The notes under the pieces were generated by a model. That model did no database searches and had not been told where the DNA came from. It worked only from the letters and a program-made list of their open reading frames with translations. Shown piece by piece: positions 24,145-32,907 of a stretch of 64,000 nucleotides of DNA. The position numbers and the translations under genes were made by a program. Positions within the stretch are counted from its first letter, which is position 1. Each line of letters begins with the position of its first letter. Origin of the DNA: CAWFQB01 sp965277875 (GTDB lineage: Bacteria; Armatimonadota; Chthonomonadetes; Chthonomonadales; Chthonomonadaceae); NCBI GenBank assembly GCA_965277875.1, contig CBDIDV010000002.1:4092001-4156000 (forward strand), given 5' to 3'.

Positions 24145-25560
24145 ATGAGTAATCAACCTATTCTCCAAAATACCGCCATGCTGGATTCGTTTGTTGCGGC
24201 GGGGCAGGAACATGCGCTGGACGAACTAAGGCGGCTGTGCGCCGTGCCAAGCGTGTCGGCAAAGGGCGAGCATCAAGAGGAGTGCGCCCTGCTTGTCGCC
24301 GACCTGATGTGCGCGCATGGCCTCGACGCCCGCCTCCTGGACGTGCCAAACGGCCCGCCCATAGCGTGGGGCGAAGCGCGCTGCGATAACCCGGACGCGC
24401 CCACCGTCCTGTTTTACAACCACTATGACGTGCAGCCCGCAGAACCCCTCGACCTGTGGGAAAGCGACCCGTTTACCCTGACCCTGCGCGACGGCAAGGC
24501 GTTTGCGCGGGGCGCGGCGGACGACAAAGGGCATATCGTGTCCCGCCTGCTTGCCCTGGACGCCGTAAAGCAGGCCAACGGCGGCAGGCTGCCCTTCCAC
24601 GTCAAGTTTCTGGCCGAGGGCGAGGAGGAAGTGGGCAGCCCGCATCTGGGCGCGTGGGTCAAGTCGAACGTTGATCTGCTCAAAGCCGATGCCTGCATCT
24701 GGGAGGAGGGCGGCGAGGACGAGCAGGGACGCCCGCGCCTGTACTGCGGCATGAGGGGCATCGCGTACTTTGAACTGAGTGTCCGCACCATCGCCTACGA
24801 CGCGCACAGCGGCGTGGGCGGCAGTCTGCTGCCCAACGCGGCCTGGCGTCTCGTGTGGGCCTTGTCTACGCTCAAGGATCGCCACGAGCGCATTCTGATC
24901 CCCGGCCACTACGACACGGCCCGCCTGCCCACCCTGCGCGATCTGCAACTGCTGGACGCCCTGCCCGACGAGGAAGCGTACTATCAGGGGCAGTTCGCCT
25001 TATCTCCCGGCGGCTTCGTAGGCGGCGTACAAACGACTGGCCTGGAGTTCCGCCGCCGCGCCGTGTTCGAGCCGACCCTGACGATCTGCGGCCTGGACAG
25101 CGGCTGGCAGGGACAGGGCGCAAAGACCGTGCTGCCCGCGACCGCCCGCGCCAAAATGGATTTTCGGCTTGTTCCCGATCAAGACCCCGACGAGATACAC
25201 CAGGCTCTGCGCCAGCACCTGGACGCGCAGGGCTTTGAGGACATCGAAATCCGCTATCTGGGCGGACAGCGGGCCGCCAGGGTAGACCCCGATCACCCGC
25301 TTGTCCGCCTGGCCGCGCAGACCGGCGAAGAGGTCTACGGCAAACCCGCCTCGATTGTGCCGATTGTGGGCGGGTCGGGGCCGATGTGGTGGTTCGGGGG
25401 CTTTCTCGGTATGCCTGTGACCAGCCCCGGCATCGAGTACCCCGGCATCCGCGTCCACTCCCCCAACGAGCATATCCGCCTGGACGACTTTACACGCGGC
25501 ACACGCCACCTCGCCTATCTGCTCGCCCGCATCCACGAGGCCGTTCCGCCGAAGAACTGA
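24145..25560 (+). CDS. M20-family dipeptidase/carboxypeptidase
   Basis: A 471-residue cytosolic metallopeptidase of the ArgE/DapE/CNDP group. The metal-binding and catalytic motifs are visible: NHYDVQPAEP from residue 92, ARGAADDKGH, and the general-base region LAEGEEEVGSPH. The dimerisation (lid) domain carries DAHSGVGGSLLPNAAWRL, and the C-terminal metal ligand motif is RVHSPNEHIRLDDF. These enzymes cleave dipeptides or related amides with two zinc ions. The length and the HSPNEH ending fit the dipeptidase subgroup. The substrate is unknown. It is flanked on both sides by palindromic elements. Confidence 0.93.
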   Translation: MSNQPILQNTAMLDSFVAAGQEHALDELRRLCAVPSVSAKGEHQEECALLVADLMCAHGLDARLLDVPNGPPIAWGEARCDNPDAPTVLFYNHYDVQPAEPLDLWESDPFTLTLRDGKAFARGAADDKGHIVSRLLALDAVKQANGGRLPFHVKFLAEGEEEVGSPHLGAWVKSNVDLLKADACIWEEGGEDEQGRPRLYCGMRGIAYFELSVRTIAYDAHSGVGGSLLPNAAWRLVWALSTLKDRHERILIPGHYDTARLPTLRDLQLLDALPDEEAYYQGQFALSPGGFVGGVQTTGLEFRRRAVFEPTLTICGLDSGWQGQGAKTVLPATARAKMDFRLVPDQDPDEIHQALRQHLDAQGFEDIEIRYLGGQRAARVDPDHPLVRLAAQTGEEVYGKPASIVPIVGGSGPMWWFGGFLGMPVTSPGIEYPGIRVHSPNEHIRLDDFTRGTRHLAYLLARIHEAVPPKN

Positions 25561-25568
25561 GGAATGCT

Positions 25569-25720
25569 TTATCCGCAGATTACGCAGATTAACACAGATT
25601 TTAATGCAAGCAAATTGGATACACATATCTCAGAAGCAATTCGACACCGCCAGTTTATATCCACGATGCTGTTGCCTGGCTGCTTTTTAATCTGTGTTAA
25701 TCTGCGTAATCTGCGGATAA
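25569..25720 (+). repeat. Palindromic element with perfect 32-base arms (GCAGATT family)
   Basis: The arms at 25569-25600 and 25689-25720 are exact reverse complements, built from CGCAGATTA and ACACAGATT units (for example TTATCCGCAGATTACGCAGA). They enclose an 88-base spacer. The element lies between the M20 stop and the mlaE promoter. Confidence 0.9.
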
Positions 25721-25733
25721 CTCCTCTCCTCCG

Positions 25734-25763
25734 TTGACGCGGGCGGCGCAGTCTCGGTATACT
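25734..25763 (+). promoter_or_regulatory. Promoter of mlaE, predicting a leaderless transcript
   Basis: TTGACG (25734-25739) and TATACT (25758-25763) are separated by 18 bases. The expected start point, 6-8 bases after the -10, coincides with the ATG at 25770. Confidence 0.65.
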
Positions 25764-25769
25764 GAACTT

Positions 25770-26618
25770 ATGACGAACGTGTCCGTGCCGAAAACAACGG
25801 GACATACACCCGACGCCGCCAATGCGAAGCCGGAGAAGCATCGCGGCAGCATAGCGACGCTGCTGAACACCATCCTGGTATTTGTCGGCGAGTCGGCCAT
25901 TCTGCTGGGAAGGTTTATACTGACCGTTGTGCGCGGAGGCGTGGATTCGCGCGACTTGTTGAGGCAGATGTCTGCCATCGGTGTGGACAGCATCTGGATC
26001 GTGCTTGTCGTAACGACGGCGACCGGGGCCGTCTTCTCGCTGTACACGACCGCGCTTGCCAACAGTGTCGGCGGCATCACGGAGTTTGTCGGCGGCACGC
26101 TGGGTTATGCTTTTTTGAATGAACTCGGCCCCGTGCTGGGCGGTGTGGCCTTTGCCGCCCGCGCGGGCGCGGCTATTGCCGCCGAGATCGGCACGATGGT
26201 CGTGACCGAGCAGGTAGACGCCCTGACCGCGATGGCCGTCTCGCCCATGCGCTATCTGGTCGTGCCGCGCGTTTTGGCCGCTGTGATTATGCTGCCGCTG
26301 CTGATTCTATTTGGCGATCTGTCCGGCATGATCGGCGGCTATCTGCTCGCGGGCGTAAGCGGCATCCCGCACGCCGTTTTTCTCGAATCGGTGCGCCACT
26401 ATACGCGGGCCGAAGACCTGACACATGGCCTCATCAAAGCCGTCGTCTTCGCGCTGATCGTGGGCGTGGTGGCCTGTCAGCAGGGTCTACGCACAAAAGG
26501 CGGCGCGACCGGCGTGGGCCGCAGCACGACCAGCAGCGTCGTGCTGTGTGTCCTGCTCATCTTCGTCGCCGACTTTTTCCTCGCCCAGATCATGACCGGC
26601 CCGGCGGGACAGCGCTAG
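25770..26618 (+). CDS. mlaE: MlaE-family lipid ABC transporter permease
   Basis: A 282-residue inner-membrane permease (MlaE/TTG2B) that moves phospholipid between inner membrane and periplasm with an ATPase and an MCE protein. The typical sequence run is present: SAIGVDSIWIVLVVTTATGA, GYAFLNELGPVLGGVAFAAR, AGAAIAAEIGTMVVTEQVDA, LTAMAVSPMRYLVVPRVLAA, and a final membrane helix. A Ser/Pro-containing N-tail of about 30 residues precedes the fold. ATG 25770 has no Shine-Dalgarno, and a promoter points to it directly. mlaF follows after a palindromic element. Confidence 0.95.
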   Translation: MTNVSVPKTTGHTPDAANAKPEKHRGSIATLLNTILVFVGESAILLGRFILTVVRGGVDSRDLLRQMSAIGVDSIWIVLVVTTATGAVFSLYTTALANSVGGITEFVGGTLGYAFLNELGPVLGGVAFAARAGAAIAAEIGTMVVTEQVDALTAMAVSPMRYLVVPRVLAAVIMLPLLILFGDLSGMIGGYLLAGVSGIPHAVFLESVRHYTRAEDLTHGLIKAVVFALIVGVVACQQGLRTKGGATGVGRSTTSSVVLCVLLIFVADFFLAQIMTGPAGQR

Positions 26619-26621
26619 GAG

Positions 26622-26714
26622 TTTACCGCAGATGACACGGATGAAACAGATGCGCACGGATTGTTTTTGAATCATCTGCGTTTATCCGTTTCATCCGCTC
26701 AATCCGCGGTAAAG
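26622..26714 (+). repeat. Palindromic element within the mla operon (CGGATGAAAC family)
   Basis: Imperfect inverted arms at about 26622-26662 (TTTACCGCAGATGACACGGA...) and 26670-26714 (...TTTCATCCGCTCAATCCGCG) share the words TTTACCGC and CGGATGAAAC. The spacer is only about 7 bases. It lies between the mlaE stop and the mlaF start. Confidence 0.8.
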
Positions 26715-26745
26715 CATCCCTGCATCCCTGTGACAGGTATATTCT

Positions 26746-27498
26746 ATGAGCGCGATTACGGTTCGCAATCTGATATATGAGGTTCCGCGCAAGCGTATCC
26801 TCAACAACATCAACCTGACGGTCGAGACCGGGCAGATCATCAGCATCATGGGGCAAAGCGGCAGCGGCAAAACCACGCTGCTCAAACTCATGACCGGCCT
26901 GTTGCGCCCCACGTCGGGCGACATCTTGATTGACGATGTGAACATCGCGAACCTGAACGAAGCCGAACTGGATAAGATGCGGCTGAAGATCGGCCTGGTC
27001 TTCCAGTACGCGGCCCTGTTCGACAGCCTGAACGTGTACGATAATATCGTGTTCGGCGTAGTACGGCATCGCAAGAAGACGCGCAAAAAAGAACTGGATA
27101 AGATCGTTACCGATCTGCTGGCCCAGGTGCAGCTGGAAGGTATTGAAAAGCAGTTCCCCTCGCAGCTTTCGGGCGGGATGCAAAAGCGCGTTGGTCTGGC
27201 CCGCGCCCTTGCCATGCAGCCGTCCATCGTCTTTTACGACGAGCCGACAAGCGGCCTCGATCCGATCACGGGGCATACCATTGACGAGTTGATCATGGAA
27301 ACCCGTGAGCGCACACGGGTGACGTCCGTGGTCGTGTCCCATCACCTGCCTTCGATATTCAAGATTTCGGATCGCGTCGCCATGCTGCATCAGGGCGAAA
27401 TCATCATTGAGGACACGCCCGACGCGGTCAAGAACTCCGACAATCCGCTTGTGCAGGAATTTCTCTTCCCGGAACGTGACAGTCTGATGATGCGTTAG
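26746..27498 (+). CDS. mlaF: MlaF-family lipid ABC transporter ATPase
   Basis: A 250-residue ABC ATPase with Walker A GQSGSGKTT at residues 36-44, Q-loop VFQYAALFDSLNVYDN, signature LSGGMQKRVGLARALA and Walker B SIVFYDEPTSGLDP. The Q-loop neighbourhood ALFDSL is typical of MlaF/TTG2A. It powers the MlaE permease encoded upstream. The spacer of about 127 bases between the two genes is filled by a palindromic element, which is unusual for an operon. No clear Shine-Dalgarno precedes the ATG. Confidence 0.96.
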   Translation: MSAITVRNLIYEVPRKRILNNINLTVETGQIISIMGQSGSGKTTLLKLMTGLLRPTSGDILIDDVNIANLNEAELDKMRLKIGLVFQYAALFDSLNVYDNIVFGVVRHRKKTRKKELDKIVTDLLAQVQLEGIEKQFPSQLSGGMQKRVGLARALAMQPSIVFYDEPTSGLDPITGHTIDELIMETRERTRVTSVVVSHHLPSIFKISDRVAMLHQGEIIIEDTPDAVKNSDNPLVQEFLFPERDSLMMR

Positions 27499-27606
27499 TA
27501 ATACGGGTATCGCCCGGTTATACTCTGATTGAGTTGCAGCGGAGTTGATTTTTGTTTTGAGAGATTTTGGTTGCTTGTTTACGGTTGATTTGAGAAGGGC
27601 AGCGGC

Positions 27607-29115
27607 ATGGAAGGCACATCGGTTGCGAAAGTGGGACTGCTCGTGCTGCTGGCGATTGTGCTGGCGGCGGGCGGCTACTACTATCTTTCGCACAAGCAGT
27701 TTAACACGTATATGGTCAAGGTGCGTTTCAAGGATACGCGCGGCCTGCTCAAGCAAAGCGTGGTCCGACTCAAAGGCGTGGGCATCGGCGAGGTGACGAG
27801 CGTAGACCTGGAAGACACCGCCGGCGTATTAACGCCGACCGTGCGGCTTGCCATTAGCGACCGTTACCGCATTCCCACCGATTACGGCTTCGTTATCACA
27901 TCGGGCCTGCTCATCAGCAACCCCACCATCGAGGTTCGTCCTCCCGACACGTCCGCGCAGACGGCGAATGCCAACCCGCCGCCCGCTGACAGTGTCCCGC
28001 ATCCGCACTATCTGGCGCAGGACAACAGCGCGGTCGTGGACGGCGCGGCAACCGCCAGCGCCCTGGACGCGCTCGACCCGCAATTAACCAAGACCGTGAA
28101 AAATCTCAACGGCAGCTTCGGCAGCATCAATGCCAAGCTGGATAGCAGTTTCAAGAAGATTGATACTCTGCTGGATCGCACCAACAAACTCGTCGCCAAC
28201 AGCGACGACGCCATCACCAAAGGCAAAAGCCTGCTGACCGACCCGCGACTGAAAGACAATCTGCTGATAACGACCGAGAACTTCAAGCAGTTGTCCATCG
28301 ACACGCGCCGCACGACCGCGGCTTTGACCAAAAACCTGACCAGTATCCTGGACACCAGCCGCCCCAAGCTGGACAAACTGACGGATCAGGGCATCGCGCT
28401 TGTCGGCAAACTCAGCAACTCCATTGACAACGTGAACGTCGTCGTCAAGCGCCTGACGGATCAGGTGAGCGACCCGCGTTTGCAGTCGTCTCTGCAGGAG
28501 ACCATCGAACTGGCGCGTTCCACGCTGTCAAGTACGCGGCAGCTTGCGAGCGACGTGCATCAGCTCACGGGCGACCCGGCCCTGCAAAACAACCTTAAAG
28601 AGTCCGCCGCCAACCTGCGCCTGACGACCGAGCGCAGCGCGTCCGCCCTGGACAAACTTAACGGCCTGCTGGACAAGGTATCGGGCGCGGCGGGCAAAGT
28701 GCGCGCCCCCAAAGTTCCTCCTGTGCAATTATTGCTGAACGCGCAGGAGGCCGTGGATCCGGGTCGGTTCCGGCTGGATGCGGACATACGCGTACCCATT
28801 GGGCGGCGCAGCCTTTTGGATGCGGGCCTGTTCGATCTGGGCGAAAACACGCGCCTGAACCTGCAGGCGGGTACGCGCTTTTCCGATAGCCTGCTTGCCC
28901 GCTACGGCATTCACGCGTCCAAGCTGGGCGTGGGCGTGGAGTTCGGACACTACCCCTATTCGGGGATTCGCACGGATTTATACGATGTGAACCATCCGCG
29001 CCTTGACGTGAGGGGCCTAATTAGGGTAAATAAGAACGCCTCGATATGGGCGGGGGCGGACGGCTTCTTCCGGGGCGATCCGATCCCGACTGTGGGCATC
29101 CAGATTAACAACTAG
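27607..29115 (+). CDS. mlaD: MlaD/MCE-domain lipid transport protein with long helical and beta-rich C-terminus
   Basis: A 502-residue protein. A single N-terminal membrane helix (KVGLLVLLAIVLAAGGYYYL) is followed by the MCE domain (VRFKDTRGLLKQSVVRLKGV GIGEVTSVDL, GLLISNPTIEV). A helical region of about 240 residues follows, in which Leu, Asn and Thr repeat in coiled-coil fashion (TDQGIALVGKLSNSIDNVNV). The last 110 residues are rich in alternating polar and hydrophobic residues (DADIRVPIGRRSLLDAGLFD, LNLQAGTRFSDSLLARYGIH) and look like beta strands. MCE proteins shuttle lipids across the periplasm. The C-terminal part may reach the outer membrane (inference). AGAAGG lies upstream of the ATG. 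Confidence 0.93.
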   Translation: MEGTSVAKVGLLVLLAIVLAAGGYYYLSHKQFNTYMVKVRFKDTRGLLKQSVVRLKGVGIGEVTSVDLEDTAGVLTPTVRLAISDRYRIPTDYGFVITSGLLISNPTIEVRPPDTSAQTANANPPPADSVPHPHYLAQDNSAVVDGAATASALDALDPQLTKTVKNLNGSFGSINAKLDSSFKKIDTLLDRTNKLVANSDDAITKGKSLLTDPRLKDNLLITTENFKQLSIDTRRTTAALTKNLTSILDTSRPKLDKLTDQGIALVGKLSNSIDNVNVVVKRLTDQVSDPRLQSSLQETIELARSTLSSTRQLASDVHQLTGDPALQNNLKESAANLRLTTERSASALDKLNGLLDKVSGAAGKVRAPKVPPVQLLLNAQEAVDPGRFRLDADIRVPIGRRSLLDAGLFDLGENTRLNLQAGTRFSDSLLARYGIHASKLGVGVEFGHYPYSGIRTDLYDVNHPRLDVRGLIRVNKNASIWAGADGFFRGDPIPTVGIQINN

Positions 29116-29276
29116 CGTGAGCATTGAGTACCGAGCGTAAGGGCGGCGTAAAGACGTTGCTTGCCTGCACTTTTCCAGCCAGGCGCTTCGTGTCACCCTT
29201 CCTGCTTGTCGCTGCGTACACAACGCTTCCTCGAAATTTTGCACAGAAATTACGAAGACGATTTAAGGACATTGCA

Positions 29277-29903
29277 ATGAAAATCATTTTGACCCGCGAC
29301 GTGCCGAAGGTCGGCAAGGACGGCGAGATCGTCACCGTGGCCGACGGCTACGCGCGCAACTACCTGTTTCCCCGCCAACTGGCGCTCGTCGCCACCAAAG
29401 ACGTGACCAAGCAGCACGAAATGCGTCTCGCCCGCGAGGCCGCGAAGGGCGCGCAGCTGCTTTCCGACGCGCAGGCGAACGGCGCCAAGGTCAGCGGCGT
29501 CACGCTGCAACTGATGGGCAAGACCAGCCCCCGCTCCAACCGCTTATTCGGCGCGATCACCGAGGCCGATGTGGCCGACGCTTTGCAGCGCGCAACCGGC
29601 GTCACAGTTGACAAACGCAAGATCAGCCTGATTGACCCCATCAAGATCACGGGCATCTACGAACTGACCGCCAAGCTGCACGCCGATGTGACCGTTCCCT
29701 TTACGATTGACGTTGTGACCCCGGAACAACTGGAAGCGCGCGAAAAAACGCGTCTGGCCGTCGAAGCGCAGGCCGCCAAAGAAGAGGCCGCTCGCCAGGC
29801 TGCCGAGGCCGCGCAGGCTGCTGCGAATGCTCCCGTCGCTGCGTCCGCCACGGCGAACACAACAGACACGACAGATGAAGACTATATAGACGCAGAGGGC
29901 TAA
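29277..29903 (+). CDS. rplI: 50S ribosomal protein L9
   Basis: A 208-residue L9. It starts with the 23S rRNA-binding N-domain (MKIILTRDVPKVGKDGEIVT VADGYARNYL, FPRQLALVAT), then the long connecting helix and the C-domain (FGAITEADVADALQRATG, ITGIYELTAKLHADV). A tail of about 60 residues rich in Ala and Glu is extra compared with the usual length of about 150. AAGGAC precedes ATG 29277. Frames extending upstream to 29124 are not supported. It is followed by dnaB, a common arrangement, but rpsF, ssb and rpsR are not next to it here. Confidence 0.97.
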   Translation: MKIILTRDVPKVGKDGEIVTVADGYARNYLFPRQLALVATKDVTKQHEMRLAREAAKGAQLLSDAQANGAKVSGVTLQLMGKTSPRSNRLFGAITEADVADALQRATGVTVDKRKISLIDPIKITGIYELTAKLHADVTVPFTIDVVTPEQLEAREKTRLAVEAQAAKEEAARQAAEAAQAAANAPVAASATANTTDTTDEDYIDAEG

Positions 29904-29915
29904 CCGGCGTTGCGT

Positions 29916-30016
29916 ACAATTCCGTGGGGTGGAAACAAGCCCTCACGCCACGGAATTGTATACAATAATGTACGCTCGCCATCTTTGACACAGCGCTTTG
30001 CACTATGGCGCTGTGT
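29916..30016 (+). terminator. Two hairpins between rplI and dnaB
   Basis: A perfect 12-base inverted repeat (ACAATTCCGTGG at 29916-29927, complement at 29948-29959) is followed by a second one (ACACAGCGC at 29988-29996, complement at 30008-30016) with some Ts downstream. They may attenuate read-through from rplI into dnaB. Neither has a strong T-run. Confidence 0.45.
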
Positions 30017-30108
30017 TCGCTTTTATACCGCTTTGCGCTTCGTTTCCGCTTCATCTCAGGTTTTACTTTTTTCGCTCTACACTTTTCGCTTGATGCAAGG
30101 AGGCTGTC

Positions 30109-31518
30109 ATGGCGCTGGATCGTCCGTCATTTGACCGCATTCCTCCCCAGAACCTGGAGGCCGAACAAGCTGTCTTAGGTTCCATGCTGATCGAACGCGC
30201 CGCCGTGGAAAAAGCGGCGGAAATCCTCAAGCCCGATGATTTCTACCGTGACGCGCACCGCTTCATTTTTGAGGCCATGCTCGCCCTGACCGAACGCGAC
30301 GAGCCGTGCGACATGCTGACCGTGTCGGACGAACTCAACATGCGCGGGCATTTCGAGATCGCGGGCGGGCGCATCTATCTGGTAAACCTGATGGAAGCCC
30401 CGGCGACTGCCGCCAATATCGAGTATTACGCCCGCATGGTCGAAGAAAAGGCGATCCTGCGTAAGCTGATGGATGTCGGCACGCAGATACAGGGGCTGGC
30501 CTACTCGGAATTCGACGCCATCGGCGATGTGGTAGACCGCGCCGAGCGGCTTGTCTTCGAGGTCGGGCAGCAGCGCATGGGCCAGTTCTTCTATCACCTG
30601 CGCCCCCTCCTGGACGAAGAACTCGACCGCATCGAAAAACGCTACGAAAACCGCGACGGCACGGGTTCGGGCGGACGCAAAACCCCCTTCGACGACCTCA
30701 ACTACAAAACCAACGGCCTGAACCCCTCGGATTTGATCATATTGGCCGCGCGTCCCGGCATGGGAAAGACCAGTCTCGCTGTGCAGATCGCGCAGCATGT
30801 GGCGATGAACGAGCAGGTTCCCGTCGCCATTTTCAGCCTCGAAATGTCGAAAGAGCAGTTGGTTACGCGTATGATCTGCTCCGAGTCGAAAGTGGATTCG
30901 AGCCGGCTGAAAAACGGGTCGCTGCTCGGCGACGACTGGCAGCGCGTCGGTGAGGGCATCAGCCGGCTGGCGGAAGCGCCCATCTATATTGACGACTCGC
31001 CCGACATTTCGGCAATGGAGATGCGTACCAAGTGCCGCCGCCTCAAAGCCGAAAAAGAGGGTCTGGGCATGATCGTCATTGACTACCTCCAGTTGATGCG
31101 CTCGCACAAAAAGACCGACAACCGCACTCAGGAGATCTCCGAGATCGCCCGCGCCTGCAAACAGCTCGCCCGCGAACTGAAAGTGCCGGTCATCGCGCTT
31201 TCGCAGCTATCGCGCGCCGTCGAAAGTCGCCCCGACAAACGGCCTATGTTGTCAGATTTACGTGAAAGTGGCAGTATCGAGGCGGAGGCCGACATCGTTA
31301 TGTTCATCTATCGCGACAGCTACTACAAGATGAAAGAGGCGGGGCAGGACGAGAATGGGCATGATATTCGCGATAATAGCCAGGCCATTGACGAGACCGA
31401 ACTGATCCTTGCCAAGCACCGCAGCGGGCCGACCGGCAAGGTGTTCGTCGGGTTCATGCCGCAGTATACGCGCTTCGAGAACCTGACCGACCGGCAGCCG
31501 GGCGATATGGACGAATAG
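30109..31518 (+). CDS. dnaB: Replicative DNA helicase
   Basis: A 469-residue hexameric helicase that unwinds DNA at the replication fork. The N-domain starts RIPPQNLEAEQAVLGSMLIE. The RecA-like C-domain has Walker A ARPGMGKTSLAVQIA at about residue 212, VAIFSLEMSKEQLVTRMICS, Walker B LGMIVIDYLQLM, and the arginine-finger region SDLRESGSIEAEADIVMFIY RD. It ends with LAKHRSGPTGKVFVGFMPQYTRF. No intein is present. AAGGAGG precedes the ATG. purD follows 46 bases downstream on the same strand. Confidence 0.98.
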   Translation: MALDRPSFDRIPPQNLEAEQAVLGSMLIERAAVEKAAEILKPDDFYRDAHRFIFEAMLALTERDEPCDMLTVSDELNMRGHFEIAGGRIYLVNLMEAPATAANIEYYARMVEEKAILRKLMDVGTQIQGLAYSEFDAIGDVVDRAERLVFEVGQQRMGQFFYHLRPLLDEELDRIEKRYENRDGTGSGGRKTPFDDLNYKTNGLNPSDLIILAARPGMGKTSLAVQIAQHVAMNEQVPVAIFSLEMSKEQLVTRMICSESKVDSSRLKNGSLLGDDWQRVGEGISRLAEAPIYIDDSPDISAMEMRTKCRRLKAEKEGLGMIVIDYLQLMRSHKKTDNRTQEISEIARACKQLARELKVPVIALSQLSRAVESRPDKRPMLSDLRESGSIEAEADIVMFIYRDSYYKMKEAGQDENGHDIRDNSQAIDETELILAKHRSGPTGKVFVGFMPQYTRFENLTDRQPGDMDE

Positions 31519-31564
31519 ACCGGACGAATGACACAGTGAAGTGAAGGGCGGGAACGGTGAAGAT

Positions 31565-32869
31565 ATGCGCGTACTGGTGATCGGAAGCGGAGGGCGCGAA
31601 CACGCGCTTGTGTGGAAAATAGCGCAAAGCAGCCTGGTGGATAAAATATACTGCGCGCCGGGGAACGCGGGCATCGCGCACCTGGCCGAATGCGTCCCGC
31701 TCCACGCGGATGACGTGGACGGACTCACCGCGTTCGCGCTTGCACATGCCATAGATCTTACGGTCGTCGGGCCGGAAGCGCCCCTGATGGCTGGGCTTGT
31801 AGACAGATTCGAGGCGCGCGGCCTGCCCGTCGTCGGCCCCGCAGCCGGCCCCGCTCGCCTGGAAGGCAGCAAGGTCTTCGCCAAAAACTTGATGCAGTCG
31901 GCGGGTATCCCGACCGCTCCGTTCTGGGTTTGCGACGGTCACGCGCAGGCGCAGGCATGTCTGGAGGACTTCTACCGCCAACATGCGCCCGACACGCGCA
32001 TTGTCATCAAGGCCGACGGGCTGGCGGCGGGCAAGGGCGTCGTCGTCGCCAAAGATAAGGCGGAAGCGCAGGATGCCGTTCGCCTGATGATGGAGGCGCG
32101 CATATTCGGAAACGCCGGCGACCGGGTTGTTATCGAGGAGTGTCTTGTCGGCGAGGAAGCGTCCATTATGGCCCTGACCGACGGACACGCCATCATCCCG
32201 CTCGCGCCCTCCCAAGATCACAAACGCGCGTATGACGGCGATCAGGGGCCGAATACGGGCGGCATGGGCGCGTACAGTCCGGTTCCCGTCCTGCCCCCGG
32301 ACGTGGTGCAGCACGCCGTCGAGCGCATCCTGCGTCCCGCCATCCACGCCATCGGCGCATTGGGCATTCCGTATCGCGGCGTCCTATACGCGGGCGTCAT
32401 GGTCACGCCGACCGGCCTGCAAACCATCGAGTTTAACTGCCGCCTGGGCGACCCCGAAACGCAGGCCATCCTGCCCCTGCTGGACAGCGATCTCGTTCCT
32501 CTATTGCTGGGTGTAGCCGAATGCAGCCTGGAGACCGCGCAGCAGCAGACACCCGCGCACTGGCGCTCCCATGCGTCCGTATGCGTTGTGGCGACTTCGG
32601 GCGGCTATCCGGGCGCGTACCAAACGGGCCTGCCCATAACCGGCCTGGAAGCGGCGGGCGCAAGCGAAGGCTGCGTTGTCTTTCATGCCGGTACGCGCCG
32701 GCAGAGCGGGCAGATTGTCACGGACGGCGGGCGCGTCCTGAGCGTTACGGGCCTGGGAGACGACGTGCAGACCGCGCAAACCCGCGCCTACGCGGGTCTG
32801 TCCCGCCTGCACTTCGACGGCATCCACTACCGCCATGACATCGCTAACCGCAGCCTGAAAAACCATTAG
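31565..32869 (+). CDS. purD: Phosphoribosylamine-glycine ligase
   Basis: A 434-residue ATP-grasp enzyme of purine synthesis that joins glycine to phosphoribosylamine. Visible landmarks are MRVLVIGSGGREHALVWKIA, GPEAPLMAGLVDRFEARGLP, IKADGLAAGKGVVVA, EECLVGEEASIMALTDG, SQDHKRAYDGDQGPNTGGMG and EFNCRLGDPETQAILPLL. The start is ATG 31565, which puts the conserved MRVLVIG at the N-terminus. An in-frame GTG lies 24 bases earlier. It follows dnaB closely and may share its transcript. Confidence 0.98.
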   Translation: MRVLVIGSGGREHALVWKIAQSSLVDKIYCAPGNAGIAHLAECVPLHADDVDGLTAFALAHAIDLTVVGPEAPLMAGLVDRFEARGLPVVGPAAGPARLEGSKVFAKNLMQSAGIPTAPFWVCDGHAQAQACLEDFYRQHAPDTRIVIKADGLAAGKGVVVAKDKAEAQDAVRLMMEARIFGNAGDRVVIEECLVGEEASIMALTDGHAIIPLAPSQDHKRAYDGDQGPNTGGMGAYSPVPVLPPDVVQHAVERILRPAIHAIGALGIPYRGVLYAGVMVTPTGLQTIEFNCRLGDPETQAILPLLDSDLVPLLLGVAECSLETAQQQTPAHWRSHASVCVVATSGGYPGAYQTGLPITGLEAAGASEGCVVFHAGTRRQSGQIVTDGGRVLSVTGLGDDVQTAQTRAYAGLSRLHFDGIHYRHDIANRSLKNH

Positions 32870-32907
32870 AGCGGCAAACCCGATTACTGTAAGCGAAAGA
32901 GGCGTTG

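Noticed and set aside
25569..26714. Insertion sequences or MITEs with target-site duplications
   Set aside because: No transposase is present and no direct repeats flank the palindromes. They are described as palindromic elements instead.
26623..27756. Minus-strand open frame of 377 codons
   Set aside because: It runs antisense through mlaF and into mlaD and has no recognisable content.
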